Below are positions 39,601-51,950 of a stretch of 64,000 bases of DNA, one piece after another. Each line of letters starts with the position of its first letter. Positions within the stretch are counted from its first letter, which is position 1. A program made the position numbers and the translations under genes. The stretch spans positions 10,357,501 through 10,421,500 of the forward strand of contig OU015543.1 in NCBI GenBank assembly GCA_907165065.1. The letters are read 5' to 3'. The notes under the pieces are model-generated. The model was given only the letters and a program-made list of their open reading frames with translations, was not told the origin of the DNA and did not search any database. The stretch is from Caprimulgus europaeus (taxonomy: Eukaryota > Chordata > Aves > Caprimulgiformes > Caprimulgidae).

Positions 39601-41089
39601 TAGAAGAAAAGATCAGGGAAAGAAGGAGAGGATCTAGTACAGATTATACTATATGAAACATATGTTTGAGATAATGCTTGTGTATACAAATGGTGTGCTC
39701 ATTCTATCTCTATACGTACACACACACACAATTTTACCTTTTACATAGCAGGGAATAATGCCAATGAGTAATTAAAAAAGTATGGAAGCAAAAGTCAGTC
39801 TTGTGACACATTTCCAAGGTGGTTAATATTATTTAATACATGTTACAGCTGTGATAGCTGAAGGACACAACTGAAGGTTTGAGGAGAGATGACGTGGTTT
39901 TTATTACACCATATAGTTCAAATAGTTTGAAAAAACAGGCAAATCAAGCCTCAGATTTTCTCTCTCAGATCGTAGTCTTTATAACAATCTGTCTTGGGAT
40001 ATTAATGTACAAGGCAATATTTCTGATAGTCATTCATTTCCCAACTTTGGTCAGAAATGAATGCTTCTTTTTCAAAGATGTGTAGTAATGTGGTTCTCGG
40101 GGACTGCAAATAGACATTTTAGCTGAAAACAGACAGCATATTAAAAATGTCAAAAGAAGAAAAGTAGTTGTTGGAGAGAGAGCTCGTTTCAGAGCCCTAG
40201 AAGCAGTAACGTGTTCCAGGGCAATGGGATCTTTAAGTAGACAGTAATTTTAATCAGATTTTCTTATGAAACTTTTAATAAGTTTGAGCTGAGTCACCTA
40301 CATCTGTTTGGTAGAACATCAATTTCTCATCTTAATGTTATCACACCCTCTGTGGAAGAATTCCAGGGAATTGGGCAGTTACATGTGAAGCAGAGAGGAA
40401 AAGCGGGGAAATAACTGTGGGAGAGATTTAGTGAAAATGCTAATTTTCAGGATTGTATTTGCAAATGAAAAACGCATGTGCTTGCAACATCTTGTATTGC
40501 AATCAGCTGTAAGGACAGTGGTTTTATGTCACAGATACAATGCTCCTATGATTTGTTTAAGAAGCTACAGAAGAAATGCGGTTAGCAAAGTAACTAATGA
40601 CTTATAGGCAAGTGTAAATCTAAAGTAATAAACATGTACTGTAAAGTAGCAATGTATAGTTGAGGAGTAACATAGATTTATGGCACAGAACTTTCATTCC
40701 TTACCCTTTCAAGTTCTCCTGTTGAAGGCAGGCAGTGAGCTGACTCCCTGCTGTTCTGCTGCCTCACCGTCGTCCTCCGCTTCCCATGCCACTGCTGCGT
40801 CGTACAGCACATTTTCTTCTCAAGGACTGAAGGATAATCTGTGCTCACATAAGAGAGTTGTGGATTCTGAAGTCTGTGTCTTGCATTTTGAAGGGTGTGT
40901 ATCTTATCTCTACTGTTTGCAGAGTCTTAAGGGTTCTCTGCATTGGCCTGTGTCATCCTCTCTTGGTGTTGCTCTAGTTCCTTCACCTGAAGGAGGAGAC
41001 TCTTTGATACGTTCCTGCTGCACGTGAGCACATTATGATGAAACACAGTCTATAATCTGTAGTGGTGATGGATAAATGAGTGATGATAC

Positions 41090-41140
41090 ACTGATATCTT
41101 AAAGATCTTTTCCAACCAAAGCAATTTTATGATTCTATCT
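41090..41140 (+). repeat. CR1 LINE 3' tail remnant, plus strand
   Basis: Only the terminal 50 bp or so can be recognised: ATCTTAAAGATCTTTTCCAA, then CCAAAGCAATTTTATGATTC. It is a strongly 5'-truncated or worn copy about 350 bp before exon C. Confidence 0.75.
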
Positions 41141-41425
41141 CGTTAAAAGGTGGCAGGTCATTTCTTAAGGGACCAAAAAAAAAAAGGCATGGACGTTAAG
41201 TATTGGTTTTATGCCACCATTTCTTCACCTATGGAGGCACCCCCTCCAAAAGGGTAAATCTTGCTCCATCCATGCCTTGGACAGTGGGGAACTGTATTCA
41301 TCTGCATACCTGAAGAGAAGGCAGAAGAACAATAAGAGAGGCCAAGAAAAGGGATAGAGAATCATTTGAGTCTCTTTCATATCCCAGCTACCAGCCTGTC
41401 AGAGAAAATAAAATATCCTGTAGGT

Positions 41426-41490
41426 TTGGGGTTTTTGGGTTGGTTTTTGTTTTGTTTTGTTTTTTTTACTTTATTTGTTCTTTATTTCAG
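41426..41490 (+). promoter_or_regulatory. G/T-rich run and acceptor tract of exon C
   Basis: A GGGGTTTTTGGGTTGG / TTTTGTTTTG run passes straight into the polypyrimidine tract and the acceptor ...TCTTTATTTCAG. This tract is part of what defines exon C. It is unusually G-interrupted on its 5' side. Confidence 0.6.
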
Positions 41491-41721
41491 GTGATCTGTG
41501 ATATGGAGAACCAAATCCATAAGCTGAGGGAACAAGTTGTTCAGGTGAACGCTCAGCGGAAGCAGCAGCTCCTGGAGCTGAGCCGTCAGTGGGAAGAGGA
41601 GAAGCAGAGGGCAACTCGAGACCATGAGGCAACAGTGAATAATCTGAAAGTGGAGGCAGAAAAAATTACATTAGACCTGAAAAAGGTCCATGCAGCAGAA
41701 ACAGAGAAAGCCTTGGACAAG
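41491..41721 (+). CDS. CEP112: CEP112 internal exon C (77 codons)
   Basis: The longest coding exon here. The acceptor is TTTATTTCAG and the donor AAG|GTAAGA, a near-consensus site. It is 231 bp, phase 0-0. The protein starts VICDMENQIHKLREQ and includes QRKQQLLELSRQWEEEKQRA and HEATVNNLKVEAEKI; it ends HAAETEKALDK. The pattern is a long uninterrupted coiled coil without Pro or Gly. Its 77 codons are exactly eleven heptads. The blocks EEEKQRATR and HAAETE are the parts I associate with CEP112. It joins DGQ|VICD upstream and ALDK|ANSR downstream. In-frame translation before the exon has no start of its own that would fit the gene. Confidence 0.9.
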
Positions 41722-41929
41722 GTAAGAGGTTTGCACAGGGCTACTTCTTGTGGCATGATAAAAGAGGAGCAATCTCCTCAAAAAGTCAGATGAGCAAAGT
41801 TTCACTAAGGAGAAATATTTAGGGGTCATTTGAGTTGAAAAAGCAGACGTGTGCCGTAGATCTGACGTGGGACGCTGCAATCACGGCGCGAGCACGGAAA
41901 GTTTTGTGGTTCTATAATGAAAGACTTCT

Positions 41930-42060
41930 TCTCCTGGAGGCCGCGGTGGCCGCGGTCGCTGCTGTGGCTGTTCTCCCTGAGAGCCCTGCTGGGGCAGCCC
42001 CTTCCAGCCATGGTGAGCGTGGGACGGGGGTGACCACGCGGTGCTTGGGAGCTGGCTGGA
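41930..42060 (+). other. GC- and CpG-rich patch 210 bp after exon C
   Basis: Includes GGCCGCGGTGGCCGCGGTCG at 41940-41959 and several further CpGs, in contrast to the flanking AT-rich intron. It is open for about 90 codons on the plus strand, but the frame has no recognisable features. It could be a small CpG cluster or a GC-biased tandem remnant (the word CCGCGGT repeats). Confidence 0.5.
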
Positions 42061-45000
42061 CTTCAAAAATCCAGATGATTTCAAAGGCAAAGCCAGCCAA
42101 GGACTAGGCTGATCGCTTTTTCTTTGCTGGAATAGATAGAGTGGAAAGGGCAGTTCTATCTAACCAAGCTTTTTTTCCCCTTAAAATGAGAGAAAGTTCT
42201 TAAGGAGGAAAAAGTTCAGGTTAAAACTGCAAGGAAATTGGGTCTAGTTGCTAACAATGGCTGGTCTACTTTTTCCTGTGTGCACTGGGTGAGCAAGTAC
42301 TGTGTAAAAGGCTTGAAAATAGGAATTAATGGTTCAGATACATCAAGGCTTCCCTCCCCACCCTGTTCAGTGGGGTCACTGACTGAGCATCCGCTGGTAT
42401 CAGCGTCTTGAATTCAAGTATTTCACCACATTAGGGCTGATATGAGCTAAAACATGTGAGTTTTATTTCAGAAGCTAAACTAAAAAAGAAAAACTCCTAC
42501 TTAATATTTATGGTAGACACTGTGTATATGTAAGCAGATAGTTGTTGAAGTATCTTTTATATGCACTAATGTAATAAATGATACATTTTATTGCAAAGTG
42601 ATGTACTGTGGCACAAATTAACCATCTCCATATAATGTTTGAACAGCCTTTGTGAAAGTGACATTTCATTTACCTGCGTCAGGTTCTTGGTCTGTAATTT
42701 TAAACAGCATTCGGAGGATTATGTTGGAAATCAGCCAGCCTGAAGCCATTAAAATGACTGTGATCAACAATTCAGAATCTTTTCTGAATGTAAGGAAAGC
42801 TCTGCTTGGCATAATTATTTAAAGCCAAGGTCACAGAAAGTATTTAAACCTTTGAAATTCATCATTAAAGGATTAATTTTAACTCAGGAAGACATTGTCA
42901 TTTTTGCTTAAAAATGGAATTTGAATCTCAATTCTTTTCTTTCTTTGATCTTTTTTTTACATGTGTAGTATAGCAAAAGAAAAGTTAACTTCTTTACATC
43001 CTCAAATTAAAGTTACAAATAATCCTTCATAGGGTAATATCTTTAATAGTCTTGAATTGTCATTTCTGTCAGAAATACTGTTTTTTAATTTGTTGGATTT
43101 TTTTCTATTTAAAAAAATTGCTAATTTTAAGCTATATTAACTGCTATTGAATTTATTTTTTTTAATTTAACCTACTTCCCTATTTTTACCTCTAATCAGA
43201 AGAGCACATGTTGAGTAGAAGATAGGAGGGGGAAAAAAGATCTCTCTGTTGGAAAGTCTTTCACAGGCATGTGAAAATACCTTGCATTACCTTCAAATCT
43301 CCCTTTACCATTCTGCTTCCTTTCTGTCTTCCAACTGTAGAACTGTAGGAATTGGCCAAAAAGTCCAAAAGTCAAAGTAGCTTAGAGGGCAAATTCCATT
43401 TAAATCTCAAAAGTTACAGTTTCTGCTAACTTAGTTCAAATCTTGATCCTATTAAAGTCCACAGACTTTGATGAAGGAGATTTTGTCCACAGGGGAAAAA
43501 AGTGCATCTTAATTGCAAGTCTTGAAACTGCTTTTTGAACTCTTTTTATTTTTCTAGCAAATCATTTTACCTTGAAACTTAGGATAATATGGGAGAAAAA
43601 ATTTATCCTTTAAATTTACTTTTTTCTGCCAATTCTGCAAAGATCACTTAAAAATCCAAAGGGAAGCTGAATTTCACTGTTTAGGCTTGGAACATACAAC
43701 TGTCTGGATTTTCTGAAGGTCAGTCCATTCCCAAGTGAAGGATTTCATTCCTCTGTGGTCTGTTTTGAGAGTAATACTGATTTCAGTGGGACTTGCTTCG
43801 TGCGATTGTGGAGTGTCGCTCACGTGAACATGATGAAATACGAAAGAAATGGCTAAAACTTAAGTGAAAAGAAAAATTGAAGTAAAAACAGGCAGAAGGA
43901 GAGACAGGCTCGATATGATATTGCCCTCCCCATGTTGTGAGGATGGGATGGAGGAGAATGAGGGGCAGAGATAGTGGGACAGTTTTCATTGCAAGAGCAC
44001 TGGACATTTAAATATTTGTTGGTATTTGTAGACAGCTTTTCAATATTTAGGGGCACATAATTTATTTTTTACTGAGGTCTTTAATTTTCTATTGTTTAAA
44101 AATTTCAACTTTTAAAGATAGTACCTTGTTGATTGTAATATTCTAATTGATTCATTTTGTTAGCAATTACAGCGTACAGTGCCAGAGAGTTGCTCAATAA
44201 ACGTAGTACGGTAATGTTTTTGAACCTGTGATTCTAAAAGCAAATATCTTTTGACAGTTATTGCATCTCCTAATCAGTAGGGAATGGTAAGTGGGAAAAT
44301 ATTTAACAGGTTGCCAAATGGCACTGTGTACCCTGCACTATAGGAAAAACAAACATGGCATCTGCTGTTGTGGAAATCATAATAAAGGGAAAAGTCCATA
44401 ATTTTCCAGTGACCTCCCCTGTTGCAGGAATTGTTTTTGATTAAACAGCAAAGTGAGCTATAGCTGACCTAGATACACACATCATGAGTAGAATCAAACC
44501 TGTTGTAGATAAGTTGGGCCTCTCTGAGCCTTATTGCTCACCTTTCAAGGAGTAACATGGTAGTTATATTAGAACACAGAACCACCTTATCAGATAAGGA
44601 TAACGAATTTTAATGTCCTTAAGGTCAGATAAGCCATGCTGAACATAAATCAGACAAAAATTCAAGACAATAGCATGGAGAATTTGAAACATTACTTATC
44701 ATGTTCTTAGGGCTTCAGTACTTTCATATTATCTGTTATCTGTCTCTAACATAAGAATGACTTGAGAATATCTCCAAATTATTTCTTGCCTATTAGTTAA
44801 GGAATCTTAAATGTTGTTTCAGAACAGCACTTATATTCCATTGTAAGGATTTTGATTTACTTGTAAAGTAGAGATTGAATTTGCTTGCATTTCATTATAG
44901 CAAGTGATTACAGCGTTTTCTGATGGTAGGGTTTTTTTTTTTTAATTTTAAATCATCCCTCATTATGTTGAAGTAAACAAAGCAAAATGTTGAAGAAGTA

Positions 45001-48000
45001 AACATACTAGAGATACATAGTACTGCAGTGAGGCTCCACTAATGACTCATTTCAGTAGGGAGACAGGTGTGTTAGAGGTTGCATCAGCAGCACTTACGGC
45101 ATGAGCACTAATGAGCCAGGTGTAACGGACTGTACAAAGCTCAGGAGCATTTCCAGGTTTGCCAAAAACTCCTAAAAGCAGGAGACAAACGGCATTTCTA
45201 AGTGCGTGCAGATGTGAAGCTTGGCTAACACGACTGTTCCTAACATTCATCTGTGGTATTTTCTTGGCAAAGAAAAGGAGCATTCAGAAAGCATGACCTG
45301 GGCAGATCAGTAGACATGCTAACAATGCTCAAAGGAAGCAACCTTGGAACTGAAAATATCTCATAAAAAAAAACCCCAATCTCTCTTTGAGCAGCACACA
45401 TGAGTAAATTGGAGTGGGAGAAAAAGGTTGGCTTTTTTTCCCCTCTCTAAATAATTTTCATCATTTAGCTTTTTATTGACTTCTCTTCTATGTTTAAAGA
45501 GATATTTTGACTCATCCTGTTAAATCTTTATGCAGGTTCCAGGAACACTAATTCTTTTTCAGTGTTCCTTTTTTGTGGGGAAGTAATTTACATTTTTGTG
45601 TATTGACTGTACTGAATGCACATGATGTTTGATTACAGGATGAAGCTGTAGTACAAAAAAAAAAATAGAGCACCAAACACTTTACTTTCTGGACTGCAAT
45701 TCAAGAAGATTCAGTAAGAAGATTTCAGAAGTTTTCAGAAGATTTCAGTAGTTTTGAAACAGTTCATTCTGGAGAGATGGGACTCCACGATGGCATGCAG
45801 CCTGTCCAGAGCTTTGCTTGTAGTATTTGATGATGTAGCAGTTAGTTGTACTCTGAAATTTCTGTTATTTTAATTAAAATTTGACATTTACAATGTTTTC
45901 TAATCTATACCTGTTAAGATCACTCCACCTATGTCTGGTGGGAAGTCCACATAAAACTAAAATGCCCAGGAAATTCAAAGTTAAGGGTAACATTTCAAAA
46001 AATATAAATCACCTAGAAGTATTGTACTTTTTGTGACTACTTCCCTAATTAAGAATAACTATTCTATGTAATAATTGTGTTGTTATACAATGTTTTTTTT
46101 TTTATTGAGGCCTTTTTCAGTCTGCAGACTGCAGACAGTGTCCTAAAATTGGATGCTTAATTTTGAACAACTTCTACTTGCATATAGTTTGCAAATAAGG
46201 AACTGATAATGTGCCCTGAAGAGAGCATTTCAGTCCTTCCTTTATCATCAAGCTTTGTGATGCTGGATTATTTAACTAGCAAGTACAGGATGCAGTCCAG
46301 TTGGACATACTAATTGGACACACCTTCATACTGCATATGTAGGAATATCTTTGACTCACAATATCTGTTCTGGCACTCTTGTCAGTATTCATACAGATGA
46401 TATCATACTGTTCAGCACTGGCAAAGAAATAGAAGATGAAAAGAAAGAATATGACATCTTCAGAGATGAAACAGATACTCCAGGAGATACTCTATATTGA
46501 GTTTCCCCCAAGCAGTTGACTTCTGCTCATAAAGAATAAGCATTGCATGCTTTCCATTAGCTTACATTGTTGAATACTGTCTCTCTCGCTGTTGTTCTTC
46601 TCTGCCAACTCTACATTTCATTAACTACCAAAACCAGTTCCATCTTTGTATCCTAAGACCTTCTGGAAACTGGACATCTCTGCAGCAATTCTGTAGGTTC
46701 CTGCTTAAACTTCTTGGCATAATGGAGTCTTTGACCTGACACCTTTCACTTCATTAACTTGAGCACTAATAATATAAATTCATTTATGTGAGCATCCAGA
46801 TGAACTATTTTCACACTGGTTGCAGCGGTACCCTGGTTATTTACATGAGGGCAAATAGGTCAACCATAAAATGTGGACATGTATTCTTCCTGAGTATAAT
46901 GATATCATTAAGTTGGTATCTAATTATAATGTAGACATATGTTTTCTCCTTGCTGAATGCATTCAGCATCTCCACCCGTTGTTGTATATGTGCCATTTTT
47001 TTGATTAAAATTTTTAAATGTTTGCTTGAATCTATTACATAGATTCTTTTGTTTAGGCCTTAGCTATGAATGATCTAAAGAGCTTCTAATTCTTACCAAG
47101 AAGAGCTGGATATTCCCCAAGTCTCTTTTTTCATTATAATCCGAGGACTATTGTCTATGATATTATCTCTCTGTTCCAGAGTAGTAATATTTTTGTTGGT
47201 TTTTGTGTTGTTGAGTCTGTGCACATTTACTTCCATTTGATTCTTGAACATTTTTGACATCACTGTGTTAGTGATTCACCAGCTATATAATATTCAAAAT
47301 GAGCATAGTACTTTGGCTTTGTTGGAGAAAATCTGCCAAAACCCTGGGAGAATCAAGAAAAAAGAAATGTATTTCAAAAAGAGAAAAGATTTGTATAGCA
47401 AAGATAGCAATGATAGCAGAAGCACAGATTATTTAATCTGTCTTTATAGTACCTTTACAAAAATTGTTGCGATAAAATTTTGCTCACAGATGAGAGGAGA
47501 AAACCGATTTCCTTTCTAGTGTGTCCCCTTTTGCACTGCCCTTTCTTATTCCTCCAAAGAAAAAGAAAGATGATAGTGGACTAGGAACATGGTCACAGGA
47601 ATTGCATCATCCCTTAGGGGAGCCATTTGGAAGAGTCTTCAATCAACAGAGCCAAACATGAAGAAAAATATGGTAGAATAATCTCAAGGATATTTCACTC
47701 AAATGAGACTCAACAGAATTTATGGCTCTCTCCCTACAGGAGATATTTCAAAGCAATAGTCTCAGTTATTCACAGGGAGTTACTCTGCTTCTATCTCCTT
47801 AAAGAAAAAAACAAACCACAAAACCCTCAGAAAAACAAGTAATATTTGTGCCCATCGATTGTCTTTATAAATCTGGTTCTCGAGGTAACCAAGAGTAGCT
47901 GATAGAACTGTCACTGTGGGAAAAGAGATGTACCCATGAGCTTTAGGCTTACTTTTTAACATCTTCATTAATGTTTGAAGAGGAGATCAAGCACCACATT

Positions 48001-48589
48001 GTGTACATTCACAAATAACACCATAGGGTTAAAAATTAAAAGGACTGATGCAATACTGTTAAGAAATGAGAACCAGACAAGCAGCAGCATAATTGAGCTA
48101 AATGATAAATTATGACCCCAGAAAAAAAAAAGAAAAAAAAAGGAATTTAGAAGATAGCTTTGAACAGGGCAGGGACTGATATCATTAAAATTAGAGCTCT
48201 ATCATGTGGCCTGTCTGTCAGCACACTTTATTCACTCGCTGTCATATCAGTTGGTTAGTTGTTTGGTGTTTTTTGGTTTGAGTTTGTTTTTTTTTTAACC
48301 AACTGGTATTAATCTAAGGTATCTAAGTATTCACAGGTGGGATTTTTTTGTCTTCTCTGTCTCCCATTTCTTTGCAAGTCTGTGTCCAAACACCACTTCT
48401 AGTTCTGCCTCTGCTGACCATGGCAGTCTCTGTTTTTCTTGATTCTATAACTTCCAGGTTGTAGCTTTGGTGTATTATCATTTGACTGCAAAATCCTGAA
48501 GGTGGTGGACAAGGTGAATGTTGAATTGTTATTTTACTGCCCAAGAACTTGGGTGTAGCTGCTGGAAACTAATAAGAAATTGATTTAAA
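42061..48589 (+). other. CEP112 intron C-D, first part: no gene recognised
   Basis: AT-rich intron with poly-T and poly-A runs. A 14-bp perfect palindrome CAGTCTGCAGACTG lies at 46118-46131. The stretch 46300-47000 is non-repetitive to my eye, with multiple stops in all frames. Confidence 0.55.
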
Positions 48590-48890
48590 ACTGATGAAAG
48601 AAGGTATTTTTGTAAACAATAGTGAGCTGCTTGAATTGATTTCCATGGAGCTTGTGGAGGCAGATATTATCAGCAGGTTTAAAAAAGGATTAAAAAAGGA
48701 TTTTATGAGCAGCATGTTGGTAACCAGTCACTAATGGGAATAAGCAGGGATTGAACATCCATCTTCCCTGATGGAGCAGTTGTGGGTGCTGGGGGAATGC
48801 AAGGAGCTGGGTTTATGCAAGCAGCATCTGGAGAGGACAGTGGGCTTGGTGGCCCCTGAACCTGACTCTGAAGGACATACCTGATGTTTT
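48590..48890 (+). repeat. Probable ancient CR1-type LINE 3' end
   Basis: The order of blocks (GATTTCCATGGAGCTTGTGG, an AGGTTTAAAAAAGGATT stretch, ATCTGGAGAGGACAGTGGGC, TTGGTGGCCCCTGAACCTGA) resembles the 3' UTR of old sauropsid CR1 families, where a 'gggctaga-tggacc-ttggtctgac' ending is typical. It is highly worn, so assignment is tentative. Confidence 0.5.
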
Positions 48891-49279
48891 TAGTACAACT
48901 AGTGTTTCAGTCTTAACTTTTCTGGTTACAAAAGGCTTTTCCAGTGGCAGAATGACTCTTCTAATTATTTTTTCAATAGTTTCCTGAGCCTTTTTTCACT
49001 ATCCAAACAAACTCTAACACACCAACTTTATCTTATAATACACAATTGCTTATTATTTTAACTTCATTAAGTATTTTTTAAAGCCAAATTGAATCATTAC
49101 CTCATTTTCTCCTTTTATTTTTCACCATACTCTGTCTTGGAGAAGGCTGATTGTATGTAGGTACAGTTTTCTCTAATTTCCCAGTTTTACTTACCTTTAC
49201 ATCCCAGTGTACATTATAACATTAGGAAAAACCTTGGCTGTTCTCCAGTGTGGGACCTGATTGTAATGTGAGTTAGTTT

Positions 49280-49320
49280 GGGGGGTTGGGGGTTTTTTTG
49301 TAGTTGTGGGGTTTTGGGGG
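49280..49320 (+). repeat. G/T-rich run with G-quadruplex potential
   Basis: G runs of 6 (49280), 5 (49288), 4 (49308) and 5 (49316) with T-rich spacers, followed by T runs to about 49338. One spacer is 15 bases, so it is a non-canonical quadruplex candidate on the sense (RNA) strand. Confidence 0.5.
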
Positions 49321-51895
49321 TTTTTTTGTTTTTTTTTAACAAGGTGGCCAATTCATTTTCAGATTCTTTCAGAATTATTAAATTAATCCCATCTGGTTTG
49401 GGTGCCTGCACAGGGGTGAGAAGACAGATCCTGTGACTGGATCCCAGTACCTGCAGCAATCACTGCTGATTTCTCGGGGGCTCGTTAGTGGTTTTGTTTA
49501 CAACTGATGTTTGTTACCTGGAATTAGTAAATATTAAGTGGAAATTTCTCCCATACCATGAGTTCCACATTCTTACTTTTCTTGAAAGTTTCAGGGGTAA
49601 TGCATCCCTTACACAAAGATTTTCTCAAGTCCTCCAGACCTGGCAGACAGCACAAGCCAAAGCTGCCCCATGGAATGTGTCCATTGCATCCCTGCTTAGG
49701 TCAGTGTTTGGATATCTAAATTTTTCACTATATTTTTATTTTAGAAAAAATGCTCAGTTATCAAGACCAAACTAATATTAAACCAGCTTTATTTTGTATT
49801 TAAATTCTGGCACAATTTGAAGACATTGTTTACACTCATTTGCTCCTTCTTCATATCTTTATAAGAGAGAAAACTTGCAGGTGGCTTTTTCCTCTTTCTT
49901 GGAGGGGAAGGAGTGTTTGGAAAATAGGGAAGGGGTAAAACAATGTTATTAGTCCTTCAGAGTCTTTAATGTGAAGAAACAAAAGTGTTCCAAAACCACT
50001 CGCTTAGGGCTGCAGAACATGTCACGGAGTAAAACCCACCTTCATTAAATGGGTGAGAAAGAATTCTAATTGTTTTGAAGTTCTTATGATCAGTCTGCAT
50101 ATGCTTCATTGTAATGTGATACTAAAGTGCCTCAATTATGATTTGTATATTTTGGTGCCAGAAGGTTTTTTTTTTCTTATGCTAAATTATTAAGTTCTGT
50201 CAGCTGCTGGGCTGTCATATAGAGATACAGTAAATCACATTATATTTTGTCATGGATTACACAGAGCAATAAATTTGGGAACAGAGATCAAAGTAGTTTC
50301 ACAATCACATCTGAGTGTAGGAGGGGTGTTTAACTTGTAGAAAATCTGATTTAGGTGAAACTGTTGCAGTTCTTGTGTGAATTTGAAATGAATTTGGGTG
50401 TTTGCTTGCAAATGAATAAGGTACAAATCCCCAGAAGAGTTCTCCTGTATTTAGCTCAGAAGAGTTAATTCTGACCTACAGCTGCAGGACGGAGAACGGA
50501 TAAATAATTAAACACTGGGAATGTTAAGAGTCTCGCAATGTCTTATTTATGTTTTTAATTGCTTTCATGATTGAGCAATATATTCCATTCTCTTTTTAAT
50601 TGGGACTTTGCTGGACTTGTGCACAGTTAGTCATCGGTACAGTAATGCTTTCTGGCTCCATGAAGTTGTCTTCTTTTGAGGAAGCTTTGTTGTATTTAAA
50701 ACTACAAAAAGTAATCCAGCATAATCTTGCTAAGGAGCACTGATTGCTTCAGATCAGAGATTTGTTAGGGGATTTTGTTGTATTTTGAATGTTTTTCTTT
50801 CCAACTGTAGAAGCTTAACTTTTGTTGAGCTCCCATCTAATGATGTAACTTAGTAATATCGAGTTAACTTAGTAATACCAAGTCTGCCCTATTGTTTCCA
50901 GTTTTAATTCTATTTAAAAAAAGATTTGCTCTCAAAATGATACATACATAAGATTTTTGTCCTAGTCATTATCTTCTTAACACTTGCTTGTCATTGCCAC
51001 AAAACTCAACTTAAAACAGCAATGAAGAATCTAAAAAATAAAAACCACCTTTGTATCCCTCTGTAGCCTTATAGTCTCTGCCTGGCAAAAATTGAGGTGT
51101 GTAAACTTTAGCTGGTATATAATGATGAAGTGTGTGGGCCTCAGAATTCTCTAATTTCTTAAAGAACTGTGTATTGTGAAGCTCCTATTAAGTTGCCTTT
51201 AACTGAGTCAAATCATGGATCAGTGTCACATCTTGGTACCGTTGCCTTCTATTTGTGGAGGGAACATTAGCTTTGACTTGCATCTTCAAAGATGTTTGGC
51301 AGCTTATCCCTTTGTGATTTTTATGGGGTGGCAGCTGTTTGGGTACCAAAAACATCTGGACCTGAGTGATACAAGCTTTTCTGTAAACTTCTTTATATTA
51401 GAGTGGGAGAGAGAGAGACGGAGTGCACGTGAGCAAGTGCCTGTGTAGCAGAGGTGCCCAGTTTTTCTGATGAATAAAGGCAGCTTGTAAAAGCTCAAAT
51501 AATTCCCCTTGGATGCATGTTTTATTTCTTAAAGCTCTGAAAAAGAAAATGCCACCACTTTTGATATAATGTCTTAAACCCACTTTAAATAACCAACTTA
51601 ATTTAGTTGGACAGAACAGAAGAAAACCAGGAAATATTAAAAATCATAATCCAGGGATGGATTTGTGCTGTAGCAGATTTAGGCATGGAGCTGTGGGAAA
51701 ACTAGGCTTCAGTCCCTGCTGTGGAGAGTGTTGCAGTCTCAACATCTTTACTAGGTTTCGTCAGTTCATCTTATTTGAGTGTTGAGTGAAAGAAGGAATC
51801 GTGCCATAAGTAAAAGCCACCTGCCTCCAAACTGTTTGGGCAGAATGTCACAGTCCATCTTCAGATTAAACTATAATTCACTGTCTGTCCTTTAA

Positions 51896-51950
51896 ATCAC
51901 AGAATTACAGTTGAGGTTGGAAGGGACCTCGGAAAGTCATCTACTCTCAG
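51896..51950 (-). repeat. CR1 LINE 3' tail remnant, minus strand
   Basis: AATCACAGAATTACAGTTGA followed by GGTTGGAAGGGACCTCGGAA and AGTCATCTACT is the reverse complement of the last 55 bp or so of CR1. No more of the element is recognisable. Confidence 0.85.

Larger units (their letters stand above)
34567..41089 (+). other. CEP112 intron B-C, last part: no gene recognised
   Basis: AT-rich intron. A perfect stem TATGGGCTA / TAGCCCATA lies at 36494-36519 and a G-rich run at 36622-36665. A purine-rich A run sits near 39196-39230 and a short CA run near 39716. The plus-strand frame at 40680-41027 is Ser/Cys-rich and resembles nothing I know. Confidence 0.6.

Noticed and set aside
40680..41027. 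115-codon plus-strand frame rich in Ser and Cys, ending just before a CR1 tail
   Set aside because: No family resemblance, no splice context in frame with CEP112, and composition like translated intron.
13582..41490. A missed CEP112 exon in the 28-kb intron
   Set aside because: Exon B ends DGQ and exon C begins VICD, both phase 0, and the junction reads as continuous with CEP112 as I remember it. No coiled-coil open segment with matching splice sites was seen in between.
46370..46510. A stretch with a short T-D-D-I-like translation, suggesting a reverse-transcriptase box
   Set aside because: The match is only a few residues, the upstream and downstream residues do not follow any retroelement family, and stops follow soon after. 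Not enough to call an endogenous retroelement.
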